Below are positions 1 through 8,530 of a DNA stretch of 64,000 bases, in pieces. Every line of letters starts with the position of its first letter. Position 1 is the first letter of the stretch. Source of the stretch: Porcincola sp945869225 (GTDB lineage: Bacteria; Bacillota; Clostridia; Lachnospirales; Lachnospiraceae); the NCBI RefSeq assembly GCF_052118625.1, contig NZ_JBQKGW010000005.1:110371-174370 (forward strand), given 5' to 3'. The notes under the pieces are model-generated. The model saw only the letters and a list, made by a program, of their open reading frames with translations. It made no database searches and had not been told where the DNA came from. Position numbers and translations under genes: made by a program.

Positions 1-783
1 CCGACCTTCATAGGCCAGCATTCTGAGCGGCGCCAGATAGACGCCGGAAGGGGCACTTGCAAGCGCCTTCATGGCGTCATGTGTCTTTCCTGTGTTTGTA
101 CCACCCACATGGATGGTGAAATGGCGCCTGATTTTCCTGGCGTCGCCGAACAGATCCGGAACGTGAGAACGCGCCACCTCATGGATCGAATCATACCGGT
201 CCAGCATGGCCTCTGCTGCCTCAAACTGGTACTTTGCCGCACATGCATGAAGGATCCTTGTGTTCTGTCCGACGCGTACGGCTGTGGCTGAAATCACCGC
301 CGCTCTGCCATAGCTGTCAGGAAGTGCTCTGATTCTGCCGACCAGCACCGGCTCCGGCCTCCTTCTGCGCCTCATCCCTCCCCGTTCAGGCTGCAGGTCC
401 TCCTGAAGCCTTTCCGCTACCCTGGTACCGATTGTCCGGAGCGTCTGTCCTGAAATCCTCAGACGCAGTTTTTTCCGGAGGCTCCCAAGCAGCGTATCGG
501 CAGACTTTCCCTGCCTCACCTTTGTCCCATTGAGAAACCCGGAAACCGGATCCGCCTCCAGCTGATGCCGGAATAGCGCCAGCGCTTCTGCATCTGATTC
601 GATCGTCTGAAGGGAGCGTCTGCTGCCATCCCCATTCTCCATCCGGATATCATCGCTGTAGCTGATTATATCCGCCAGGACGTCTGCCAGCCGGCCTGCC
701 TCCGTCTCAATCTGCACAAGCACATCATCAGGGATGCAGGCTTCGACATCCGATTCGCAGATTCCCTTGAACTGTTCTTTCAT
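1..783 (-). CDS. SUV3-like ATP-dependent RNA helicase, N-terminal part (cut by window edge)
   Basis: The frame is open from an ATG at 783 to the window edge, giving the first 261 residues of a longer protein. Residues 227-234 read GGTNTGKT, a Walker A motif, followed by SGVYLAPLRMLAYEG. That combination, with a GGTN/GPTN loop and a YLxPLRxLA motif Ia, is typical of the SUV3 family of superfamily 2 RNA helicases, best known from mitochondrial RNA decay. The preceding 220 residues are a charged, mostly helical region that I do not recognise. The start codon overlaps the stop of the ComB-like gene as ATGA, so translation is probably coupled. The assignment to SUV3-type rather than another DExH helicase rests on these motifs only, because the C-terminal half lies outside the window. 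Confidence 0.8.
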   Translation of the reverse strand, partial: MKEQFKGICESDVEACIPDDVLVQIETEAGRLADVLADIISYSDDIRMENGDGSRRSLQTIESDAEALALFRHQLEADPVSGFLNGTKVRQGKSADTLLGSLRKKLRLRISGQTLRTIGTRVAERLQEDLQPERGGMRRRRRPEPVLVGRIRALPDSYGRAAVISATAVRVGQNTRILHACAAKYQFEAAEAMLDRYDSIHEVARSHVPDLFGDARKIRRHFTIHVGGTNTGKTHDAMKALASAPSGVYLAPLRMLAYEGR

Positions 784-1496
784 GTTTCGATCCACTCCGG
801 CGGGTCTGCCCGTCTGATCATCAGGCGGCCTTCCTCATCTCTGCAGACTCTCAGTACGAAGTCAAACCGGTCGTGCGCCACGCAGAGCGGATAATCCTCT
901 CTTGGAAAAATATCCGCCTGTGCCGGATCAAAGAACTGCTCCGCCCCATGATATCTCAGCCAGGCGATCTTCCCGTCGATATCATACACTTTCCCCCTCA
1001 AAAGGGCTTCGATATAACGCGCACAGATCAGGTCCTCGTTTGTACTTGTAAGGCCTGCCTTTCCCATCGCGACAATCGATACAACGGAAGGTTTCCGGAA
1101 ACGGATATATGCCGCAACAGCCTTTGCATTCACAAGGCTTCCTGTTACGATCTCCTCCGCACCTGCCTGTGCAGCCGCTGCAATTCCCTGCGTGCCGGCG
1201 GATGTCGAATGGATCATCGCCTTCCCCCGGAAGAATGTCTTCGTCACATCATAAGGGGAATTCCCGAGATCGCAGCCATCTACCTTCGCCCCGCCTCTCT
1301 CGCCGAGAAGAACCGCGTCCGGATAACGTTTCTTCAGCGCAAATGCATCTTCAAGCCGCGCAATCGGCCATGACCAGCGTGCTCCTTCCGAGAATGCATA
1401 ACACTCTGTGGTGAACGCACGGAATACATCGATGACCACCGTCAGCCCCTGCGCCTTTTTCGCTCCCTCCAGCAGTTCAAGTACCCTGATCTCCAC
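780..1496 (-). CDS. ComB-like 2-phosphosulfolactate phosphatase family protein
   Basis: The protein of 238 residues has the family signature VVIDVFRAFTT near residue 20, then GERGG, GNSPYD and a HSTSAGTQG loop, as in ComB phosphatases. In methanogens ComB removes phosphate from 2-phosphosulfolactate in coenzyme M synthesis. Bacterial relatives like this one have no proven substrate, and nothing else here points to coenzyme M. I place the start at a GTG at 1496 because a strong GGGAGGGG ribosome site lies about 9 bases upstream and the family normally begins just there. An in-frame ATG at 1538 would add 14 residues with a poorer site. The gene sits between an EAL phosphodiesterase and the helicase, in one transcription direction with no real gaps. 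Confidence 0.8.
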   Translation of the reverse strand: MEIRVLELLEGAKKAQGLTVVIDVFRAFTTECYAFSEGARWSWPIARLEDAFALKKRYPDAVLLGERGGAKVDGCDLGNSPYDVTKTFFRGKAMIHSTSAGTQGIAAAAQAGAEEIVTGSLVNAKAVAAYIRFRKPSVVSIVAMGKAGLTSTNEDLICARYIEALLRGKVYDIDGKIAWLRYHGAEQFFDPAQADIFPREDYPLCVAHDRFDFVLRVCRDEEGRLMIRRADPPEWIET

Positions 1497-1538
1497 GTTC
1501 TTTGTCCCCTCCCCGTTCGGCCTGATAGCAGGCAGCAT

Positions 1539-3287
1539 TCAGCCTGCTGCATATTCCGGCTGGATCCCACGTTCCTGAAAGTATTCAAATACCTCCGGAA
1601 GCTTCATAGGTCTTCCGAAGTAATAGCCCTGGATTTTTTCACAGCCGATATCCTTCAGAAAGTCATACTGCTCCGCTGTCTCCACGCCCTCTGCGAGGGT
1701 GCGGATCCCGATCTCGCCCGCCATATGGACAACCGACCTCAGAATCTTCTGAGCCTTGTCCGTAAAATTTGACAGGAAGCTCATGTCAATCTTCAATTCG
1801 TCAAATGAACAATCCTTCAGAACACCTAGCGAAGAATACCCGGAGCCGAAATCATCCATCCAGACCTTGTACCCCAGGTTATGAAACTGCTCAATCAGCC
1901 GCCCGATCTGCTCTTTTCCCTCGACAAACGCACTCTCTGTAATCTCGATGTTGATAAATGATCTCGGCACATTATACCGTTCGAGGATGCTGTCAATTGT
2001 GCGTACCAAATCAGCATGCAGAAGATCCTTGCGTGAAAGATTGACAGACGCCGGAACCATGCTCCTGCCTTCATCCGTCAGCTTGCGGTAGTTTTTGCAG
2101 ACTTGCTCCACAACATAAAGATCAAGCTGACAGACCAGACCGTTCTCCTCCAGCGCCGGAATAAACTGACCTGGAGAAATCATTCCATATATCGGGTCAT
2201 TCCACCTGACAAGCGCCTCCGTCCCGCAAGCTTTCTGGGTTCTGGTCCGGATCACCGGCTGATAATAAACCTCTATCCACTCCTCCCTGAGGGCATTCTC
2301 GAAGCAGCGCAACACATGTCTGTGCATGGCAGTCTGCCGCATGATGTCATCCGTAAAATACACGACATCCGATGCTGTCTGCTCCGTAATCGAATCACTT
2401 GCCATCTTCGCCCGGTAACATGCAACAGAGAGACTCGTCCCGTCATCTCGCAGTATATAGGCTCCAACCTTCAATGGAAGGTTGTTTCCCTTGTTGATTT
2501 GATCTGTTTTTTTTAACAAACGCTCCAGTTTCTGATCTGCGTCCTGAAGCTCTGTGTAAACAACAAAATGGTCACTCTCGAATCTGGAGGATTTGTCCAG
2601 GCCAAATTCCTCCCGGATCAGGATCGCCAGCTCCTGAAGAAGGATGTCTCCCTCGTGGAATCCGAAACGGTTATTGAATGCCTTCAGATTCCTCATGTTG
2701 AAATACAGGATAAGAGGAGTCTTACCTGTCTTCCACATCTCCTGGATCTGCGGCCTTGCACTGATAAGGAAATGCTTCATATTCTGAAGCCCGGTCAGAT
2801 CGTCATAATGACTTGTATGAGCGGTACTCTGCGCCAGAACGTGAGATTCAAGGGCGTGCTTCAACGTTGAGCCGACGCCCCCTGTGCTATCGATGGTATC
2901 TGTCTCATCTGTGTAGATAATCACAGCAAGGCGGTCATGCCCCATCATGATGTGCCGTCCTGTCCCATGGATGATATGATAACTGTCCTGATATTTGTTT
3001 TTATTCCGGTAGACGATATCATATTTGCCTGAAAGACCTTCCTGCATCGCAAAACGATACCCGGCCTCTTCAACTCTTGCCAGGTCTTCCGGATGTACAT
3101 CACGGTACATGTCATTGTTCAGATATAAGAGGCCTTCTTTAATTGAATCATATCCAAAAAGTTTCAGCAGAGCCTCCGATACGACCAACGAATTGATTCT
3201 GTTATTCTGATACTGATACACCGCAACCGGAACCGGCATCTTTTCCAAAAACGCGCGTGTATCTGGCCCGAACTGGTATATTTCCAT
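1539..3287 (-). CDS. PAS-like, degenerate GGDEF and EAL domain cyclic di-GMP phosphodiesterase
   Basis: The product has about 582 residues. An N-terminal PAS-like sensor region (YDSIKEGLLYL, VHPEDLARVEEAG) is followed by a GGDEF-type domain whose signature is degenerate (FESDHFVVY in place of GGDEF), so cyclase activity is unlikely. The C-terminal EAL domain looks active: EALVRW near residue 355, NIEITESAF, DDFGSGYSSL, ELKIDMSFL and AEGVETAEQ carry the metal-binding and catalytic residues. The likely role is hydrolysis of cyclic di-GMP to pGpG, perhaps with the GGDEF part as a GTP-sensing regulator. I choose the ATG at 3287. A promoter at 3335-3363 would start the RNA near 3328, leaving an upstream ATG at 3326 without a leader. 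Confidence 0.88.
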   Translation of the reverse strand: MEIYQFGPDTRAFLEKMPVPVAVYQYQNNRINSLVVSEALLKLFGYDSIKEGLLYLNNDMYRDVHPEDLARVEEAGYRFAMQEGLSGKYDIVYRNKNKYQDSYHIIHGTGRHIMMGHDRLAVIIYTDETDTIDSTGGVGSTLKHALESHVLAQSTAHTSHYDDLTGLQNMKHFLISARPQIQEMWKTGKTPLILYFNMRNLKAFNNRFGFHEGDILLQELAILIREEFGLDKSSRFESDHFVVYTELQDADQKLERLLKKTDQINKGNNLPLKVGAYILRDDGTSLSVACYRAKMASDSITEQTASDVVYFTDDIMRQTAMHRHVLRCFENALREEWIEVYYQPVIRTRTQKACGTEALVRWNDPIYGMISPGQFIPALEENGLVCQLDLYVVEQVCKNYRKLTDEGRSMVPASVNLSRKDLLHADLVRTIDSILERYNVPRSFINIEITESAFVEGKEQIGRLIEQFHNLGYKVWMDDFGSGYSSLGVLKDCSFDELKIDMSFLSNFTDKAQKILRSVVHMAGEIGIRTLAEGVETAEQYDFLKDIGCEKIQGYYFGRPMKLPEVFEYFQERGIQPEYAAG

Positions 3288-3334
3288 CTTTACCTTATCA
3301 CTTTTCTTCTCATACGATATCCCCAACAGATGTT

Positions 3335-3363
3335 ATTATATGCCAACACTTCAGCTTCGTGAA
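3335..3363 (-). promoter_or_regulatory. Promoter for the EAL/ComB/helicase operon
   Basis: On the minus strand TTCACG (3358-3363), a 17-base spacer and TATAAT (3335-3340) form a good housekeeping promoter. Transcription would begin near 3328, just in front of the EAL protein gene. Confidence 0.65.
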
Positions 3364-3365
3364 GT

Positions 3366-3411
3366 AAAACAGGCATACCCATTCTTAAAACTTCCGGGCA
3401 TGCCTTCTGTT
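3366..3411 (-). terminator. Intrinsic terminator after the small membrane protein gene
   Basis: Read on the minus strand, an ACAGaaGGCATgCCC arm pairs with a GGGtATGCCtGT arm across a loop of about 15 bases, and TTTT follows. It lies between the stop at 3450 and the promoter of the next operon. Confidence 0.65.
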
Positions 3412-3449
3412 CAGGACCTGATCTGTTTGGTTTAACCTGCCTCAACCTT

Positions 3450-3803
3450 TCAGCTGAAATACTCTTTCTCTGCCTTCTTTGCGCTTCTGGTAAACCAGAT
3501 CAGAACCACAAGGAACACGGCCGTCAGTCCGAGATACACGTAGGTATTGACCGGCCTGACATAATCCGAAAAGAGCCCGAGCCCGCCGGCCGCGAGTGCA
3601 GAAAGGGCAAACACGAACAGTTTCCCTCCAATCGCCTTCTTATACCCATCCAGGTCCTTGCAATGCACGGTCGACTTGTCCGGCAGAAGGACGCCCTTTT
3701 TGACCTCTCCCTTGAACTGCAGCAGATACCAGCAGTACATCAGATAGATGCCGCATCCCGCAATCAAAATATCCATAAAAGAAAACAACGAATTGTTATC
3801 CAT
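3450..3803 (-). CDS. Small membrane protein of unknown function
   Basis: The product of about 117 residues starts MDNNSLFSFMDILIAG. It has a hydrophobic N-terminal segment, then a soluble stretch (VLLPDKSTVHCKDLDGYKK) and two further membrane segments ending in a basic tail (RSAKKAEKEYFS). This gives three predicted membrane spans. I do not recognise a named family. The ATG at 3803 is preferred over one at 3857 because the extra 18 residues are hydrophilic and Cys-rich and precede a normal membrane start. It lies 76 bases after thrC in the same direction and ends at a terminator, so it is probably the last gene of the thrC transcript. Confidence 0.65.
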   Translation of the reverse strand: MDNNSLFSFMDILIAGCGIYLMYCWYLLQFKGEVKKGVLLPDKSTVHCKDLDGYKKAIGGKLFVFALSALAAGGLGLFSDYVRPVNTYVYLGLTAVFLVVLIWFTRSAKKAEKEYFS

Positions 3804-3879
3804 CTTCCTGCATCCCTTCCGGCAGATTCCAGCGTGGCTGACTGCCTCCAGCCCCATCCCGCTCCGGCTGTCTCCTCAT

Positions 3880-5376
3880 TCAGGAAAGCCCGAGCCAGGA
3901 AGCGACCTCTTCCTCCATACCGTCCCCTGCGATAAATGTGTTGTGAAGGATCGGCGCTTTCCGGATATCCTCGATCGCCTCCGGAATCCGGACCCCGCTC
4001 AGCTTTTCCAGTTCATCGATCAGCTCCGAATCGGTCTTCTCCGCCATCTCAGGCTTGATTGCACAGACAACCGCTCTCGCAAACTTGTACGGGCTGGCGG
4101 TGCTGGCGATGACAACCGGCGTCATGTCCTTCGTCTCCTCACGATACTTGCGGCAGACCTTCGAAGCGACTGCCGTATGGGTATCGATGACATACCCGCA
4201 TTCCCTGTAGACCTGCGCAATCTCCCCGGCCGTCTCCTCCTCGCTTGCGTAGTTGCCATAGAAATCGGACAGTTTCGTATACATACCGTCCGTGATCTTG
4301 TATACACCCTGTGAGGAAAGCGCGCTCATCAGCTTCGCAGTCTGTTCGCTGTCGTCTCCTGAAATTCTGTAGATCAGTCTCTCCAGATTCGACGAAACCA
4401 GGATGTCCATCGACGGACTCGAAGTCAGCTTGAACGAACGGTTTTTATCGTACGCACCTGTCCTGAAGAAATCGACCAGAACCTTGTTCTCATTCGAGGC
4501 ACAGATGAGCTTCTTCACCGGAAGCCCCATCCGCTTCCCGTAGTATGCTGCCAGGATGTTGCCGAAATTCCCGGTCGGAACCGTGATGTTGATCCGCTCA
4601 CCCGGCTTGACTGCGCCCTGCCTGAGAAGCTGTCCATACGCATAGAAGTAATAGACAATCTGAGGAACCAGCCGTCCAATGTTAATGGAGTTGGCCGAAG
4701 AGAACCGAAGTCCCTGTGCCTTCATCCTGCGGTTCATCTCCGGATCCCGGAAGATCTTCTTGACACCCGTCTGCGCCTGGTCGAAGTTCCCGTCAATGCC
4801 GACAACATGGACGTTCCCGCCGCGCTGGGTACGCATCTGAAGCTCCTGGACACGGCTCACGCCGTCCTTCGGATAGAAGACGATGATCTTTGTCCCCGGA
4901 ACATCCGCAAACCCTGCCATTGCCGCCTTCCCTGTATCCCCGGACGTCGCAGTCAGAATCACAATTTCATCCGTAATCTGATTTTTCCTTGCCGCCACCG
5001 TCATCAGATGCGGAAGAATCGAGAGAGCCATATCCTTGAAGGCAATCGTCTTGCCATGGAACAGCTCGAGATAGTACGCATCTCCCTCATGTCTGAGCGG
5101 TGCCATCAACGGATCATCAAACTTGGCGTCATATGCCTTGCTGATGCAGTCCTTCAGCTCCTCCTCCGTAAAGTCGGTCAACAGAAGGCGCATGATCTGG
5201 TATGCCGTCTCCTGATAGGACTGCTCCGAAAGCCTCCGGAAATCGCCGTCCCACACAGGCAGCTTCTCCGGAACAAACAGTCCTCCGTCCGGCGCAAGCC
5301 CCTGAAGGATCGCCTGGGAAGAAGTCACTCTCAAATCCGAATTTCTGGTGCTCTTGTACATGATCGTCTGCTGCAT
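3880..5376 (-). CDS. thrC: Threonine synthase
   Basis: Threonine synthase converts O-phosphohomoserine to threonine and phosphate with pyridoxal phosphate. The product has 498 residues, the normal length of the long family type. It begins MQQTIMYKSTRNSDLRVTSS, then has APDGGLFVPE, the PLP lysine in FKDMALSILP near residue 110, the TATSGDTGKAA phosphate-binding loop and the PTGNFGNILAAYY glycine-rich loop. An AGGAG site 7 bases ahead of the ATG at 5376 decides the start against an ATG at 5403. No homoserine kinase or dehydrogenase gene is next to it, so the rest of the threonine pathway lies elsewhere. Confidence 0.95.
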   Translation of the reverse strand: MQQTIMYKSTRNSDLRVTSSQAILQGLAPDGGLFVPEKLPVWDGDFRRLSEQSYQETAYQIMRLLLTDFTEEELKDCISKAYDAKFDDPLMAPLRHEGDAYYLELFHGKTIAFKDMALSILPHLMTVAARKNQITDEIVILTATSGDTGKAAMAGFADVPGTKIIVFYPKDGVSRVQELQMRTQRGGNVHVVGIDGNFDQAQTGVKKIFRDPEMNRRMKAQGLRFSSANSINIGRLVPQIVYYFYAYGQLLRQGAVKPGERINITVPTGNFGNILAAYYGKRMGLPVKKLICASNENKVLVDFFRTGAYDKNRSFKLTSSPSMDILVSSNLERLIYRISGDDSEQTAKLMSALSSQGVYKITDGMYTKLSDFYGNYASEEETAGEIAQVYRECGYVIDTHTAVASKVCRKYREETKDMTPVVIASTASPYKFARAVVCAIKPEMAEKTDSELIDELEKLSGVRIPEAIEDIRKAPILHNTFIAGDGMEEEVASWLGLS

Positions 5377-5424
5377 GACCGCGCTCCTGCCTTTTGATTG
5401 CATAATGGTTCGTATCAGTCTCTA

Positions 5425-5453
5425 AGAATACCTTATTTGGATGAAAGGCGCAA
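5425..5453 (-). promoter_or_regulatory. Possible thrC promoter
   Basis: TTGCGC (5448-5453), a 17-base spacer and TATTCT (5425-5430) stand upstream of thrC on the minus strand. The match is moderate. Confidence 0.4.
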
Positions 5454-5500
5454 GTGATTCTCTTCTGCAGGATTTCCGGGCAAGTTCCCGCAGATATACA

Positions 5501-5535
5501 AAAACAGGCGGAAGCGTTCACCTGCTCTTCCGCCC
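5501..5535 (-). terminator. Intrinsic terminator of the cell wall hydrolase gene
   Basis: On the minus strand GGCGGAAG and CTTCCGCC pair around a 12-base loop, followed by TGTTTTTG. It begins 13 bases after the stop codon at 5548. Confidence 0.8.
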
Positions 5536-5547
5536 ATTCATATTGTC

Positions 5548-6459
5548 TTATTTGAACTTATAATAATCGTGTCCGCCGTAGGAATACAGGTATTCCAGGG
5601 TCTCATCAAACCAGTCGACATTCTTGCTGGAGGACGACTCCCGCGCCATGAAAAACAGCGCTCCATCCGAGATGTTCTTCCCGCCAATCGCCTCTTTTAC
5701 CGCCTTGATTGTACTGTCGGATATGGTCAGCGTCCCCATCCGGCCATCCTGTGTCGGCGAGAACTGAGCCGTCCCACCCACCCTCTGCCATACGACATCA
5801 TAGACATTATCCGGAAAATGGCTGTCCGCCACACGGTTCAGTATAACATCCGCAACAAGAAGCTTGCTCTTCTCATCGCCGCCTGTACATTCCGCCTCCA
5901 CAATATTCAGCAGTGTCGTGTAATCCGTGTAGGACATCGATCTGTTCTCAGCGATCACCTTTCCCGCATCGCTCGTGATCAGGGACGCCGACTGTATGGC
6001 CTGCGCACCCGAGCTGTCCGACGGTTCCACGGCTGTCTCCGGCTCCTTCACGTTGTCGAGACTCTCCGCGATGGAAGAAAGCCACATGGAGGTCTGGTTT
6101 CTCAGCTGCGTCTGCCTGCTTTCCTCACGCCCGCTTTCCTGCTCTCCAGTTTCCGCCTCTGCCGGGGAAGCCGTCTCATATGTTTCCGTTCCGGCACCCA
6201 CCATCACAGATGGCGCTACGGCCTCCGCTGATGCAGCGCTTGATGTTCTGTGCAGCGATACCGGAGCCGCGATTCCCCCGATCAGAAAGACCGCTGCCGT
6301 GAGGAACAGGCCGAGGACCTTCCCTTTTGATGAAAACAGCTCATCACTCAATCCTGAATCGGCCGCCGCTCTGTTCCTGGAAGCTGACGCCGCCCCGGTT
6401 TCCTTCAGGCGGTCTTCACCCGATTCAGTTCGATCTGTTTTCCGCAGACTTATATTCAT
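5548..6459 (-). CDS. Membrane-anchored cell wall hydrolase, SleB/Hydrolase_2 type
   Basis: The protein has 303 residues. After a charged cytoplasmic region of about 45 residues there is one membrane span (VLGLFLTAAVFLIGGIAA), then a low-complexity Ser/Glu/Thr linker to about residue 180. The last 120 residues form the hydrolase: LLNIVEAECTGGDEKSKLL, VILNRVADSHFPDNVYDVV and FSPTQDGRM are the usual signature of the SleB/CwlJ catalytic domain, with the Glu in EAEC as the likely catalytic acid. In spores SleB is a lytic transglycosylase of cortex. Vegetative relatives act on peptidoglycan, and this long linker fits an enzyme reaching into the wall. A perfect promoter stands upstream and a terminator downstream, so it is a single-gene unit. 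Confidence 0.85.
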   Translation of the reverse strand: MNISLRKTDRTESGEDRLKETGAASASRNRAAADSGLSDELFSSKGKVLGLFLTAAVFLIGGIAAPVSLHRTSSAASAEAVAPSVMVGAGTETYETASPAEAETGEQESGREESRQTQLRNQTSMWLSSIAESLDNVKEPETAVEPSDSSGAQAIQSASLITSDAGKVIAENRSMSYTDYTTLLNIVEAECTGGDEKSKLLVADVILNRVADSHFPDNVYDVVWQRVGGTAQFSPTQDGRMGTLTISDSTIKAVKEAIGGKNISDGALFFMARESSSSKNVDWFDETLEYLYSYGGHDYYKFK

Positions 6460-6571
6460 GAAAAGCCCCTCACCTTCTCTCCATCACACTTGCACGCATC
6501 ATGACGACAGCCGCAGATATATCCAACCATCGAATCCTGTCAGCCCAGTCATATTTATCGATACATCGCAC

Positions 6572-6600
6572 ATTATAGATATGTTTATTACGTTTGTCAA
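6572..6600 (-). promoter_or_regulatory. Consensus promoter of the cell wall hydrolase gene
   Basis: TTGACA (6595-6600), a 17-base spacer and TATAAT (6572-6577) match the housekeeping consensus exactly on the minus strand. The RNA would carry a leader of about 105 bases before the start at 6459. A GTTACAATTGTGTTAC near-palindrome lies just upstream of the -35 (about 6609-6624). I recognised no riboswitch in the leader. Confidence 0.85.
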
Positions 6601-6695
6601 CATTTCCGTAACACAATTGTAACATGCGTGCATCAGCCCAGTCGCTGTGCAGATGGACGCGTCATGCCTGCATGCTGGCGGCAGATGCGCGGGAC

Positions 6696-6732
6696 GAAAA
6701 AACCAGCTGCCCGCACCGCAGGCAGCTGGTTT
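6696..6732 (-). terminator. Intrinsic terminator of leuA
   Basis: On the minus strand AACCAGCTGCC pairs with GGCAGCTGGTT around a 9-base loop and is followed by TTTT. It lies 15 bases after the leuA stop and ends the histidine-leucine transcript. Confidence 0.9.
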
Positions 6733-6746
6733 GGAAAACCACTCTG

Positions 6747-8435
6747 TTACTCTTCTGAAAGCGCTGTATCCTCCGCATTCACCATATTGTTCACGGCAGT
6801 GAGAAGGGCACTGACGGAGGCCCGGATGATATCGACATCCACTCCTGCGCCCCAGTACAGTACGCCGCTCTTTCTGCTCCTGACACCGACATAAGCGATG
6901 GCTCTGGAGGAAGAGCTCTTCTCCAGCGCATGCTCCTCATAGGTATCCAGATCATACTTAAGCCCGTACGCCTTCTTAAGCGCGTTGGAGACAGCATTCA
7001 GGCGGCCGTTGCCGGACGCTGTAATCTCGGCGGAACGGTTTCCGAACTGCGTCGTGATGGTCGCGATGATTCCGTTGTGCTGACGGAAGGTCACATGAGA
7101 GATGCCGTAAGGCTTTCTGACATCCTCGAAGCGGTCGATGAAGAGATCGAAGATCTCGTTTGGCGTCAGCTCCTTGTGCTGATGCTCGGACTCCAGCTTG
7201 ACCTCGTCGCGGATCGCCGACGCAAGTGCCTTCGGCAGCCTGAGGCCGAAATCGTGCTCGAGGATGAAGCCGATACCGCCTCTTCCGGACTGGCTGTTGA
7301 TGCGGATGACATCTGCATCGTAGCTCCGGCTGATGTCCGTCGGATCGATCGGCAGATACGGCACCGTCCAGAGATCGGTATTCTTCTCTTTTCTGTAATG
7401 CATGCCCTTCGAAATGGCATCCTGATGAGAGCCTGAGAACGCAGCAAACACCAGGGATCCGCCGTACGGAGTTCTCGGATTGACCGTCATACCCGTGTAA
7501 TCCTGATACTTGTCTACGATATCCGGCATGTCATCCAGGTGAAGCTGCGGATCCACACCCTGACTGTACATATTCAGGGCGAGCGTCACGATGTCCACAT
7601 TCCCGGTGCGCTCTCCGTTTCCGAAGATTGTCCCCTCGATTCTGTCAGCGCCGGCCAGTTCGCCAAGCTCTGCGTCTGCCACGCCGGTCCCACGGTCATT
7701 GTGCGGATGAAGAGAAAGCACGACGTTCTCCCTGTACTTCAGATTGTCGGAGATGTACTCGACCTGGTCCGCATAGGCACTTGGCACGGAAAGCTGCACC
7801 GTCGACGGCAGATTGATGATGGCCTTGCGGTCCGGTGTCGGCTTCCAGACATCGAGGACAGCATTGCAGACCTCGAGCGCATACTCCGGCTCCGTCCCGG
7901 TGAAGCTCTCCGGACTGTACTCAAAGCGGTACTTCTCGCCTGCCTCGTCCGTCAGCTTCTGCAGAAGCGTGGCACCCTCCACGGCAATCTGCATGATCTC
8001 TTCCTTGGACTTCCGGAAAACCTGCTCACGCTGCGCCTTTGACGTCGAGTTGTAGACATGAACAATGGCGTTTTTGCAGCCCTTCAGCGCTTCAAATGTC
8101 TTTCTGATGATGTGTTCCCTTGCCTGCGTCAGCACCTGGACTGTCACGTCGTCCGGAATCATCTTCCGTTCAATCAGCGCGCGCAGAAAGTCATACTCCG
8201 TCTCGGAGGCTGCCGGAAAACCGACCTCGATCTCCTTGAATCCGATCTTAACCAGGAGTTCAAAGAATTTCAGCTTGGTTTCCATATCCATCGGTACAAC
8301 CAGGGCCTGGTTTCCGTCCCGAAGGTCCACCGAGCACCACACCGGTGCATGGTCGATGTATATCTTTTCCGCCCATCTGTGACCGGTGTCCGGCGCCTTG
8401 AAGAATTGTCTGGTGTATTTCCTGTAATTCATCAT
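6747..8435 (-). CDS. leuA: 2-isopropylmalate synthase
   Basis: LeuA condenses acetyl-CoA with 2-oxoisovalerate, the first step of leucine synthesis. The product of 562 residues belongs to the longer LeuA type. The catalytic TIM barrel carries DLRDGNQAL near residue 37 and HPHNDRGTG around residue 240, both metal and substrate signatures. A C-terminal regulatory domain (ITTQFGNRSAEITASGNGRLNAV onward in pieces) normally binds leucine for feedback control. The start is ATGATG with GAGAGGTGA upstream, and either ATG is possible. It follows the HisIE gene by 95 bases in the same direction. No leuB, leuC or leuD is present nearby, and there is no T-box leader in the gap. Confidence 0.95.
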   Translation of the reverse strand: MMNYRKYTRQFFKAPDTGHRWAEKIYIDHAPVWCSVDLRDGNQALVVPMDMETKLKFFELLVKIGFKEIEVGFPAASETEYDFLRALIERKMIPDDVTVQVLTQAREHIIRKTFEALKGCKNAIVHVYNSTSKAQREQVFRKSKEEIMQIAVEGATLLQKLTDEAGEKYRFEYSPESFTGTEPEYALEVCNAVLDVWKPTPDRKAIINLPSTVQLSVPSAYADQVEYISDNLKYRENVVLSLHPHNDRGTGVADAELGELAGADRIEGTIFGNGERTGNVDIVTLALNMYSQGVDPQLHLDDMPDIVDKYQDYTGMTVNPRTPYGGSLVFAAFSGSHQDAISKGMHYRKEKNTDLWTVPYLPIDPTDISRSYDADVIRINSQSGRGGIGFILEHDFGLRLPKALASAIRDEVKLESEHQHKELTPNEIFDLFIDRFEDVRKPYGISHVTFRQHNGIIATITTQFGNRSAEITASGNGRLNAVSNALKKAYGLKYDLDTYEEHALEKSSSSRAIAYVGVRSRKSGVLYWGAGVDVDIIRASVSALLTAVNNMVNAEDTALSEE

Positions 8436-8462
8436 CGCCTGTCACCTCTCTGAATTATGAAT

Positions 8463-8489
8463 GAGTGGCAAAAAGTACTTTTTGCACTC
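8463..8489. repeat. Hairpin between the HisIE gene and leuA
   Basis: GAGTG(G)CAAAAAGT and ACTTTTTGCACTC form a 13-base inverted repeat with one bulged base and almost no loop. On the minus strand it stands between the HisIE stop and the leuA ribosome site. It lacks a T-run after the stem, so it is not a normal terminator. It may be a processing or attenuation structure. Confidence 0.55.
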
Positions 8490-8530
8490 ATATCATCTGG
8501 ATTCATGCTGTGCTGAAAAGAATACCGTAC

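Noticed and set aside
3450..3857. Start of the small membrane protein at 3857
   Set aside because: The extra 18 residues are hydrophilic and the ATG at 3803 directly precedes the first membrane segment.
6460..6571. Riboswitch in the leader of the cell wall hydrolase gene
   Set aside because: The leader is long enough for a small one, but I could match no c-di-AMP or c-di-GMP riboswitch core.
8436..8530. Possible T-box or leader control before leuA
   Set aside because: The gap is only 95 bases, contains one short hairpin and no T-box core sequence.
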